Positions 1-7,669 of a DNA stretch of 64,000 bases are shown here, piece by piece. The notes under the pieces were generated by a model. That model did no database searches. It saw only the letters and a list, made by a program, of their open reading frames with translations, and was not told where the DNA came from. Positions within the stretch are counted from its first letter, which is position 1; each line of letters starts with the position of its first letter. The stretch comes from an uncultured Microbacterium sp. (GTDB lineage Bacteria; Actinomycetota; Actinomycetes; Actinomycetales; Microbacteriaceae): assembly GCA_913774845.1 (NCBI GenBank), contig CAJYJO010000015.1:17866-81865 (forward strand), given 5' to 3'. Position numbers and translations under genes: made by a program.

Positions 1-558
1 AATGAGTTACTACGGCAATCCGCGCGACTGAACCCCGCCCTGCGCTTCCGCCGCGAGCGAAAGACCGTTGGCCAGCTTTCTTCGCTCCTCCGCCCCGTCC
101 TCGAGTATCACCGGGGCCGTCTCTCACCAGCCGGAATCGACGTCGTGGTAGACATCGTCAATGACTTCCGGGTGAAGTTTAACGACGGCAAGCTTACGCA
201 GATCGTAGACAACCTGATGCTGAACGCTGAGTACTGGGTTCGTCGGTCTCTTCAGCAGCAGGCCGTAGAACGTGGGCTGATCACTCTCACCGTCGACTCC
301 CCTTGGCTGCTATTTTCCGACAATGGACCTGGCGTAAATCCGTCAGTCCAAGACTCTTTGTTCGACGCGTTCGTGACCACGAAGCCTGAGCTTCAGGGGC
401 GGGGCTTGGGGTTGTTTGTCGTTCGACAGCTAATGGAGTCGGAAGACGGAACTATCGCTCTGCGCTCGGAGCCTGGCGGTGACCGCCTGCCCAGGACTTT
501 CGAGCTTGACCTAAGACGAAGCATTACAAATGAGACCTCGGGGGAGGTGGTCGACTGA
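1..558 (+). CDS. GHKL ATPase / histidine-kinase-like protein, C-terminal part
   Basis: The reading frame is open from base 1, so the start lies outside the window; 185 codons remain. The visible part is a histidine-kinase-type ATPase domain. It has an N box (NLMLNAEYW), a G1 box (DNGPGV), an F box (FDAFVTTK) and a G2 box (GRGLGLF). No sensor, membrane or phospho-accepting histidine segment is visible because the 5' part is missing. It abuts the next gene (stop at 558, ATG at 559), which encodes a receiver-like protein, so the two probably form a phosphorelay pair. Base composition is clearly less GC-rich than genes after 4 kb, which suggests transfer. It could equally be a MutL/MORC-like defence ATPase with a kinase-type end. 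Confidence 0.8.
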   Translation, partial: NELLRQSARLNPALRFRRERKTVGQLSSLLRPVLEYHRGRLSPAGIDVVVDIVNDFRVKFNDGKLTQIVDNLMLNAEYWVRRSLQQQAVERGLITLTVDSPWLLFSDNGPGVNPSVQDSLFDAFVTTKPELQGRGLGLFVVRQLMESEDGTIALRSEPGGDRLPRTFELDLRRSITNETSGEVVD

Positions 559-2376
559 ATGAACGAGGAAGTGAAGGCGACGTCACAGCAGGTCATGCGC
601 GAGCTGCTGGCCGCTCTGAAAATTGAGCGGGTCATCAGCATCGATGATTACAACGCAGATCTCGATGAGTCTCTACAGGTGGAAGACCCCACCGAGGTAA
701 CCAGGGAGTTGGTCACCTCAGACAGTCTGCGCGAGGCGCTCGTCGAGATCCTCACAAACGTTGACGCACAGCTCGGCTTCGACTCAGTGGATTCTTCGGA
801 CGATCTGGTGCTGGCGGAGTACCTCGATGACAACTGGTTCGTCTTTCCCCGGTCGGTCCGGCTGAAGCTGGTTCAGGCCGCCCGGACCCACCGGGACGGC
901 CGCGCCGAGGCTGTTCTGGACCAGGAGATCGCGGACGACGTTCGCGCGCCGGAGCTGCTGCGCGAGTTCCTCGACGGCTCAGTCGAACTCAAGCAATACT
1001 CGCTCGAGGAGTGGAGGGCGGCCAGCGCCCAGGAGATGAGCGACACCCGTCCTGTGTTGGTGCTCATCGACCGAAACTTCACTCGGGAAACCGGTGGCGC
1101 ATCGGACACCGGGGAGCAGCTGCTCGCAGATTTCCTCGACGCTGAGAGACCGCACATTCATGCGGGGCTACTCACTCGGGAGGCACGAGATGACGACGCC
1201 GAGCGCGACTTGACTCGGGCTCTCCGAGCTAAGTTTGAGAGCAGCGCACATCGAGTCCTCGCCATCGGTAAATTTCGCCTTCAGGACCCTAGTCAGTTCC
1301 CAGCAGCAGTGCGCACCCTGCTGCTGGTGGCTGAGGTTAGCGCCTACCGCGAGCTGGCGAAGGCTGCACTCGAATCGGCCCATATGAACGTAGTGGAGCA
1401 CTTCGAGACCCTCGAGGACCACAGCCTACTTGGCGCTATTGCCATGGCCCAGAAGGAGGGTACTTTCGAGCTAGAACATCCTCTTCGATTGGCCCAGCGG
1501 CGTTTCCAGCAAGAGCTGGCAGGGGCCGTTCGCACTCCTGAAGCCGCAGCCCTTCTCCCCAAACTCCGCGAGGGCGGTGTCGCGCAGTACATCAAGTCCG
1601 GCGAGCCGGGAAGGCAAGTCCGAACGCTGCAGCATGCCGACATCTTCGAGCCGTCCAGCACGTTCAACGATCTTGGGCTACCGGTTGAGGTTGGCGACAT
1701 TTTCAAACGGACGTGGCAGCCGCAAGGGGCGGATTCGGGTTCTTCCGAGAAGTTGTATGTCTTGCTGGCGCAGGCGTGCGACCTGTCGCTCCGTAAAGAC
1801 GGGTCGCGCGGGAGCGTGGTCGAGTTGGTCCTTCATCCCGTCGAAATCCTCAGCGAAGCCATCTTCGCAAAGCACGAAGGTAAACGACGGCTGTACCACC
1901 CTCTGGGACACCTGAATCAAGACGACGACGTGTGGGGCGTTAAGTTCACAGACAGCATCGTTGTTCCTACCGAGGCGATCGACGCGACGGTCTTTCGCCG
2001 GGATGGCAAAGCTCTCTTGACGGTTGCCGCCCCAGATGAGCGGCCGATGGCAGGCAGTTGGGTTCGCCGTCAGGAGTGGCTGTTGGACTGGGCGCGAAAG
2101 TCGCTGATTCAATATGCGACCGCCGAGAAGCACCTCAAAGACGTTACGAACGCTCAGGATCACCTAAACCGACTTGCGGCCTCCTATGGTCTTGGCAGCA
2201 CGCAGAAGTCCCGTGGCGTATCTGTGCGGCTGGACACCGCGGCGCAGACCCTGGAGTTCGGTTTGCAGCGGGTTGCCCGCATCCGCGCTGACGTTGCTGT
2301 GAACGTTGCGTCCCTGACGATGAGCTACGCTGCGAGGCCGGCGTTCGAGACGCCCAGTGTGACGATTACTCCTTAA
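559..2376 (+). CDS. Divergent receiver-domain protein, possible effector of the upstream kinase
   Basis: 605 residues. The N-terminal 250 residues read as a response-regulator receiver interrupted by a long insertion. Acidic pair D29/D30 ends the first strand, D171 in VLVLIDRNF fits the phosphoacceptor, T206 in LLTRE fits the switch threonine, and K238 in VLAIGKF fits the conserved lysine. About 130 residues sit between the first and third strands, far more than the usual 40 or so. The rest, about residues 260-605, matches no family I recognise; it has a segment YVLLAQACDL near residue 400 and no transmembrane stretch or DNA-binding helix-turn-helix that I can see. The start ATG directly follows the upstream stop, implying translational coupling. 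Receiver assignment is from motif order only. Codon usage is less GC-rich than in the rest of the window. Confidence 0.7.
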   Translation: MNEEVKATSQQVMRELLAALKIERVISIDDYNADLDESLQVEDPTEVTRELVTSDSLREALVEILTNVDAQLGFDSVDSSDDLVLAEYLDDNWFVFPRSVRLKLVQAARTHRDGRAEAVLDQEIADDVRAPELLREFLDGSVELKQYSLEEWRAASAQEMSDTRPVLVLIDRNFTRETGGASDTGEQLLADFLDAERPHIHAGLLTREARDDDAERDLTRALRAKFESSAHRVLAIGKFRLQDPSQFPAAVRTLLLVAEVSAYRELAKAALESAHMNVVEHFETLEDHSLLGAIAMAQKEGTFELEHPLRLAQRRFQQELAGAVRTPEAAALLPKLREGGVAQYIKSGEPGRQVRTLQHADIFEPSSTFNDLGLPVEVGDIFKRTWQPQGADSGSSEKLYVLLAQACDLSLRKDGSRGSVVELVLHPVEILSEAIFAKHEGKRRLYHPLGHLNQDDDVWGVKFTDSIVVPTEAIDATVFRRDGKALLTVAAPDERPMAGSWVRRQEWLLDWARKSLIQYATAEKHLKDVTNAQDHLNRLAASYGLGSTQKSRGVSVRLDTAAQTLEFGLQRVARIRADVAVNVASLTMSYAARPAFETPSVTITP

Positions 2377-3709
2377 CCATTACCAAGATGTGTTCAGTCG
2401 CCATTGTCGCGCCGATGCTGTTGCGTACGGGCATCCGCTTTCGTCCGCGAGGCAGCTGACGAATGATGGTGCTGACTTCCGTGTGGCCTTGAGCTGCGAG
2501 AAATTCGGCCGTGATTCGGACCAGCGGCAACTCTCTTCCGCCCACCCGGCGTTGACCGAGGGTCCAGAAGCTGAAACCACCAGCGCGCAGAGGCCGAGCG
2601 GTGCGGCTCAGGGCGAGTTCGTAATCGCGGCTGAACGCGAGCACCTTTTTCAACAAGTCGGGTCTGCCTTCTAGAACCGCGTTGAACTCGCGGAGCGCGG
2701 GCGACGCAGTCTCGAGCCGTTCACGGTCCTGGACGTTCAGCGCGTGCACGAGAGAGCCGCCCAGGCTGGCCGTATCTATCCGGTGAGTTGAGCGGAGGAG
2801 ATCGGCGTCGAAGTCGGCGCCGAGGTCCGCGTGGTCAATCCACTGCAGGGGTAGGTAGCTGTGCTGACCGTAAGGCACGGTCGTCTTATTGTCGCCGTAG
2901 GGCGGGGAAGTCATAATGGCGTCCACGCGTGCTGGAATGTTCACGTCGTGAAGCACTGAACCTCGCACGATAGAGATTGCGCGGGCAGCCTGAGAATCGG
3001 GGAGCGCGTGGATTCGCTTCCAATGTTCACCGGCCCGAACTGCGTTGGCAGCTGCCACCCCGGAGAACGTGTCGATCGCTTGAGGTCGTCGGGCTTCAAG
3101 ATCCTCGGCCGCGTACACGTGCAGCTTAAAGGTGGAGGTCCTGGAGTTAGAGACCAACCGGACGGTCTCGGCCAGACACACCCACAGAAAGCGCCTTAGC
3201 CGCTCATCCGCCTCTGCGGATATGGCGGTGCGTAGCCGGGTCAACTCGAGAGCAACATCGTCGCTAAACCACTTGTCACGATTTGGGAACGTGTGCAGCG
3301 TTTTATCTGTAGCAGCTTCCGCCCGGGCGGCCACTCGGCCCACCGCGGCTGTCGCATCGGCTTGAGCAGGCGGGTCAGCCTTTACCCGGCTGAGGAGAGT
3401 CGCCATCGGGTTGATGTCCGTACCAAAGAATGACAAGCCACGGTAGGCCGATTCGAGCAACACTGTCCCGGAACCGAGGAAGGGATCATAAATGGAGGTC
3501 GTGTCCGGGGCTACGGTCAGCAGGTCATCCAGGAGCGTGCCTTGCAGCTCAGGGACCATCATCGCCGGGTACTGGAAGAATGCGTGCCCGCCCTGACGCT
3601 TGTTGGTGACGAAGTCCCAAAACCCCGGTTGCTCGCGCTCATGGCGTTCGAGGGCGAGAGCGAGGACCTCTGACCGCGAGTCCCCTAGCTCAGCGGCTGA
3701 AGTACGCAC
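2366..3709 (-). CDS. DNA adenine/cytosine-N4 methyltransferase
   Basis: 447 residues, GTG start with an AGGAGG four bases upstream. Motif I (DPFLGSGT, residues 75-82) binds S-adenosylmethionine, followed by GTDINP (96-101); the catalytic motif IV is TSPPY (267-271). Motif I before motif IV and the TSPPY form place it in the N6_N4 methyltransferase superfamily; N4-cytosine or N6-adenine cannot be decided. The long segment between the motifs and the C-terminal half probably hold target recognition. It runs convergently against the receiver-like gene and overlaps its end by 11 bases. No restriction endonuclease is visible beside it, so it may be orphan, or the nuclease may be part of the neighbouring proteins or lie outside the window. 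Confidence 0.88.
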   Translation of the reverse strand: MRTSAAELGDSRSEVLALALERHEREQPGFWDFVTNKRQGGHAFFQYPAMMVPELQGTLLDDLLTVAPDTTSIYDPFLGSGTVLLESAYRGLSFFGTDINPMATLLSRVKADPPAQADATAAVGRVAARAEAATDKTLHTFPNRDKWFSDDVALELTRLRTAISAEADERLRRFLWVCLAETVRLVSNSRTSTFKLHVYAAEDLEARRPQAIDTFSGVAAANAVRAGEHWKRIHALPDSQAARAISIVRGSVLHDVNIPARVDAIMTSPPYGDNKTTVPYGQHSYLPLQWIDHADLGADFDADLLRSTHRIDTASLGGSLVHALNVQDRERLETASPALREFNAVLEGRPDLLKKVLAFSRDYELALSRTARPLRAGGFSFWTLGQRRVGGRELPLVRITAEFLAAQGHTEVSTIIRQLPRGRKRMPVRNSIGATMATEHILVMVKE

Positions 3710-4115
3710 TGATCCTCCTGTCTTCGCTGGATTCTATTCCGTGTCCGCTCCGCATCCGTCTGCGACATCCTCGTCCGGCCAAGGAGAGACGTCCGGCTCC
3801 TCAGATCGACGGAGCTACCAACCAAGCAGGGTTGCCCGCCATTCAGGTAACACAACACGGCTCGAACCGCTCTTGGCGAGCGTCGACCGAGAAGAAGGGG
3901 CACGAAACGCCGTCGAGTTCGACCGGTGAACTTGTCCACTCTCATGTAACGCCCACGTAAACTCCCCCTCTCCCCCATCCCCACGGCGGGAGAAACATCT
4001 GTTACCTCCCCGCCCCTCCCGACGCCCTCGCGGGAAACCCCTCCTCCCTACGCTGGCGGCACGCCCAGCCCATGCGGGGCGCTGCACCTCCCCACATCGC
4101 CCACCGGAGGACCCC
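3710..4115. other. Intergenic region between accessory module and nitrate genes
   Basis: 406 bases without a confident gene. It marks the change from lower-GC DNA to about 70% GC. A 99-codon minus-strand frame (3685-3984) has a GIY-YIG-like snatch (CLVGSSVDLRSR) but no convincing start site, and may be a remnant. A GlnR-like site lies at 3946-3962. The segment from about 3960 is pyrimidine-rich on the plus strand and ends in the GGAGG ribosome site for narK at 4106-4110. No tRNA, attachment-site duplication or integrase is visible. Confidence 0.6.
3946..4005 (+). promoter_or_regulatory. Possible GlnR-type nitrogen-regulator sites upstream of narK
   Basis: GTAAC at 3946-3950 is followed after six bases by GTAAA, close to the actinobacterial GlnR half-site pattern gTnAC-n6-GaAAc. 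A further GAAAC-n4-GTTAC lies at 3992-4005. GlnR control of nitrate assimilation is established in several actinobacteria; the match here is imperfect and was judged by eye. Confidence 0.3.
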
Positions 4116-5507
4116 GTGACCGTCACCGACCCGCGCCCCGAAGCAACCACGGCGCCGCCCAAAACAGCCCAGGCCGACGCAACACTGACCCACCGCCCCG
4201 GCCGCTGGATCGACAACTGGAACCCCGAAAACCCCACCCAGTGGGCCAACGAGGGCAAAGCCATCGCCTCGCGCAACCTGCGGTGGTCGATCTTCGCCGA
4301 GTTCCTGGGCTTCGTCGTCTGGCAGCTGTGGTCCGTCGTCGTCGTCTCGCTGCCCGCGGCCGGCTTCCAACTGTCGACGGGTGAGATCTTCTGGCTCATC
4401 TCCATGCCGAGCCTCGTGGGTGCGACGCTGCGCATCCCCTACACGTTCATGGTTCCGCGCTTCGGCGGTCGCAACTGGACGATCGTCTCGGCGGCCCTGC
4501 TGCTCATCCCGAGCATCGGCCTCGCTATCGCGGTCAGCAACCCCGCGACCCCGTTCGGCCTGCTGCTGCTCATCGCCGCGTTCGCCGGCTTCGGAGGCGG
4601 CAACTTCGCCAGCTCGATGGCGAACATCACGTACTTCTACCCGGCCGCGCAGAAGGGATACGCCCTCGGCCTCAACGCCGCCGGCGGCAACCTCGGCGCC
4701 TCGGTCGCGCAATTCGTCGTCCCCATCGTCATCACGGTCGGCGCCGCGGCGACCCTCAACCTGCCGCTCGCGGGTCTCATCTGGGTGCCGCTCATCATCA
4801 TCGCGATGGTCGGCGCCTACTTCCGCATGGACAACCTCTCCAACGCGAAGTCCGACATCACGGCATCCCTCGCCGCCCTCAAAGAGCCGCACCTGTGGAT
4901 CATGGCCGTCCTCTACATCGGCACCTTCGGCTCGTTCATCGGCTTCGCCGGCGTCTTCCCGAAGCTGCTCGCCGACACGTTCCCCGACTTCAAGGGCATC
5001 GCGATCGGGACAGCCACCGTCACCCTCGCCTTCATGGGCGCTCTCGTCGGCTCGCTCGCCCGCCCCTACGGCGGCAAGCTCGCCGACCGCTTCGGCGGCA
5101 CCGTCATCACGATGGGCGCGTTCACGGTCATGGGTCTCGGCATCCTGAGCGTCATCCTGACCCTGCCGATGCAGAACTTCGCCGTCTTCCTCGCGTGCTT
5201 CCTGGTGCTGTTCGCCGCGGCGGGCATCGGCAACGGCTCGACGTACCGCATGATCCCGACGATCTTCACCCTCCGCGCCAACGGCGGCATCGGCGCGCAG
5301 CGCAAGGCGGCCGCGGCCCTCGGCCTCATCTCGGCGATCGGCGCGTACGGCGGCTTCTTCATCCCGCAGCTGCTCGGCTTCTCGAAGACGACGTTCGGCT
5401 CGTACACCCCCGCCCTCGGCTGGTTCGCCCTGGCTTACGTGGCCTTCCTCGCGATCACGGCGAGCGTGTATCTGACGCTGTCGAAGAAGTCCGGCACCCG
5501 CATCTGA
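4116..5507 (+). CDS. narK: Nitrate/nitrite transporter, NarK/NasA family (MFS)
   Basis: 463 residues, GTG start with GGAGG six bases before it. It is a twelve-helix major facilitator of the nitrate/nitrite porter family, working in the cytoplasmic membrane. Two glycine-rich nitrate signature segments are visible: GGGNFASSMAN from residue 160 in the first half and GNGSTYRMIP at 372-381 in the second. An extra charged N-terminus of about 60 residues precedes the first helix. It overlaps the nitrate reductase gene by one base (TGATG), so uptake and reduction are made together. Whether it imports nitrate, exports nitrite or exchanges them cannot be told; the operon favours nitrate uptake for assimilation. 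Confidence 0.93.
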   Translation: MTVTDPRPEATTAPPKTAQADATLTHRPGRWIDNWNPENPTQWANEGKAIASRNLRWSIFAEFLGFVVWQLWSVVVVSLPAAGFQLSTGEIFWLISMPSLVGATLRIPYTFMVPRFGGRNWTIVSAALLLIPSIGLAIAVSNPATPFGLLLLIAAFAGFGGGNFASSMANITYFYPAAQKGYALGLNAAGGNLGASVAQFVVPIVITVGAAATLNLPLAGLIWVPLIIIAMVGAYFRMDNLSNAKSDITASLAALKEPHLWIMAVLYIGTFGSFIGFAGVFPKLLADTFPDFKGIAIGTATVTLAFMGALVGSLARPYGGKLADRFGGTVITMGAFTVMGLGILSVILTLPMQNFAVFLACFLVLFAAAGIGNGSTYRMIPTIFTLRANGGIGAQRKAAAALGLISAIGAYGGFFIPQLLGFSKTTFGSYTPALGWFALAYVAFLAITASVYLTLSKKSGTRI

Positions 5508-7669
5508 TGTCCATGAGCTCCGCCGACACCCACTGCCCCTACTGCGCGCTGCAGTGCGCCATGACCGTCACGCACGACAGCGCCACGACGATCACGGGCC
5601 GCGACTTCCCCACCAACCGGGGAGGACTCTGCGCCAAGGGCTGGACGTCGGCGGAGCTCCTGGCATCCCCCCATCGACTCCGGATGCCGCTGATGCGCCG
5701 CCCCGACGGCACCCTCGCCGAGACCACGTGGGATGAGGCTCTGGATGCCGTGGCCGCGGCGTTCCGCGACACGAAAGCCACCCACGGACCCGACGCCAAC
5801 GCCATCTTCGGCGGCGGCGGACTGACCAACGAGAAGGCGTACCAGCTCGGCAAGTTCGCCCGCGTCGCGCTCGGCACCTCGCGCATCGACTACAACGGCC
5901 GGTTCTGCATGTCGTCGGCGGCAGCGGCATCCAATCGGGCCTTCGGGATGGACCGGGGCCTGCCTTTCCCCGTCACCGACCTCGACGACGCGCGGACCAT
6001 CCTGCTGCTCGGCTCGAACGTCGCCGCGACCATGCCGCCGTTCCTCGCCCACCTCGCCGGGGCGCGTGCCGCGGGCGGCCTGATCGTCGTCGACCCGCGC
6101 CGCTCCGCCACCGCGCGCCTCACCGAAGACGGCGCCGGCACCCACCTGCAGCCCGCACCCGGCACCGACCTGCCGCTGCTGCTCGGCCTCACCCACATCG
6201 TCATCGCCGAAGGCCTCGCCGACAGCGCGTATATAGAGGAGCGCACGAGCGGCTTCGACGCCCTGCGCCGATCGGTCGCCGCGTGGTGGCCCGAGCGCAC
6301 CTCCTCGACCACCGGCATCCCCGTCGCCCAGCTCCGCGAGACCGCACGGCGTCTCGGCGCGGGCGGCGCGTACATCCTCACGGGCCGCGGCGTCGAGCAG
6401 CACGTCGACGGCACCGCCACCGCGACCGCCGCGATCAACCTCGCGCTCGTGCTCGGCCTCGTCGGCCGCGACGGCTCGGGCTACGGCACCCTCACCGGCC
6501 AGGGCAACGGCCAGGGCGGACGCGAGCACGGCCAGAAGGCCGACCAGCTGCCCGGCTACCGTTCCATCCGAGACTCCGAAGCGCGCCGACACGTGGCCGG
6601 GGTGTGGGGCGTGGATGCCGACGAGCTTCCGGATGCCGGCATCCCGGCCACCGCCCTGCTCGGCGAACTGGGCGGGCCGGTGAAGACGCTGCTGGTCGCC
6701 GGCTCCAACGTCGTCGTCTCGGCGCCTGACGTCGACGCGCTGCGGGAGCGACTCCTGGCCCTCGACACCCTCGTCGTGTGCGACTTCTTCCTCAGCGAGA
6801 CCGCGGAGCTCGCCGACATCGTCCTTCCCGTGTTGCAGTGGGCCGAGGAGGAGGGAACGATGACCTCGCTCGAGGGCCGGGTCATCCGCCGCCGCCGCGC
6901 GCTGGCCGCGCCCGAGGGAGCCCGCAGCGAACTGTGGATCATGGCCGAGATCGCGCGGCGCCTGAGCGCGGCATCCACCTGGTCGACCGATCCGGCCGAG
7001 GTGTTCGACGAGCTGGCCCGCGCATCGGAGGGCGGCGTCGCCGACTACTCCGGCCTGTCGCACGCGCTGCTCGATACGGGCGTCGAGGCCTACTGGCCGT
7101 ACCGCTCCGAGAGCACCCCGCGGCCCTTCACCGAGCGCTTCGCCCATGCCGACGGCCGGGCTCGTCTCGTGCCGGTGGATGCCACTCCCCCAGCGCCCAC
7201 CGACCGCGGCGCCGAGCTGACCCTCGTCACCGGCCGCTACCTGCAGCAGTACCAGTCGGGCACGCAAACCCGGCGGGTCGGTGAGCTGAACGGCGCGCGC
7301 CCCGAGGCGCGGCTCGAGATCCATCCCGCGACCGCGTCGCGTCTCGGCATCCGGGAGGACGCGCTCGTCGCGGTGTCGAACGAGCGCGGCACGGTGCGGG
7401 CGCGGGCGACGGTGACGACCGACATCCGCCACGACACCGTCTTCCTGCCGTTCCACTACGCCGGCGACGAATGCGCGAACCGCTTGACCGAGGCGATCGT
7501 CGACCCGACGTCGGCGATGCCGGAGTTCAAGCGCACGCGGGTGACCGTGACTCCGGATGCCGCGGTGCCCGTCGCCTTCCCCGCCGCGCACGAGCCGGTC
7601 GGGGTCTCGGTCGTGGGTGGGCCCCTCGGCAGGGCCAGCGCGTCGACGAAGGAGGGTCTGCATGTCTGA
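5507..7669 (+). CDS. nasC: Assimilatory nitrate reductase catalytic subunit (molybdopterin oxidoreductase)
   Basis: 720 residues. The start is set at the ATG overlapping the narK stop, because the iron-sulfur motif begins at residue 10; the frame stays open further upstream only by chance. C10-x2-C13-x3-C17-x24-C42 binds a [4Fe-4S] cluster and K44 follows, as in Nas/Nap enzymes. Next come the molybdopterin-binding domains and a C-terminal dinucleotide-binding domain (from about residue 570) typical of DMSO-reductase-family proteins. There is no twin-arginine signal, so the enzyme is cytoplasmic, which fits assimilation rather than respiration. The last codons overlap the next gene by eight bases. 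Formate dehydrogenase is a distant alternative, made unlikely by the narK and nasB-like neighbours. Confidence 0.92.
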   Translation: MSMSSADTHCPYCALQCAMTVTHDSATTITGRDFPTNRGGLCAKGWTSAELLASPHRLRMPLMRRPDGTLAETTWDEALDAVAAAFRDTKATHGPDANAIFGGGGLTNEKAYQLGKFARVALGTSRIDYNGRFCMSSAAAASNRAFGMDRGLPFPVTDLDDARTILLLGSNVAATMPPFLAHLAGARAAGGLIVVDPRRSATARLTEDGAGTHLQPAPGTDLPLLLGLTHIVIAEGLADSAYIEERTSGFDALRRSVAAWWPERTSSTTGIPVAQLRETARRLGAGGAYILTGRGVEQHVDGTATATAAINLALVLGLVGRDGSGYGTLTGQGNGQGGREHGQKADQLPGYRSIRDSEARRHVAGVWGVDADELPDAGIPATALLGELGGPVKTLLVAGSNVVVSAPDVDALRERLLALDTLVVCDFFLSETAELADIVLPVLQWAEEEGTMTSLEGRVIRRRRALAAPEGARSELWIMAEIARRLSAASTWSTDPAEVFDELARASEGGVADYSGLSHALLDTGVEAYWPYRSESTPRPFTERFAHADGRARLVPVDATPPAPTDRGAELTLVTGRYLQQYQSGTQTRRVGELNGARPEARLEIHPATASRLGIREDALVAVSNERGTVRARATVTTDIRHDTVFLPFHYAGDECANRLTEAIVDPTSAMPEFKRTRVTVTPDAAVPVAFPAAHEPVGVSVVGGPLGRASASTKEGLHV

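Noticed and set aside
559-2376. Classic response regulator with DNA-binding output
   Set aside because: No helix-turn-helix is visible in the C-terminal region.
5435-7663. 742-codon open frame antisense to nasC
   Set aside because: Arginine/glycine-rich shadow of the nasC reading frame in GC-rich DNA; no family pattern.
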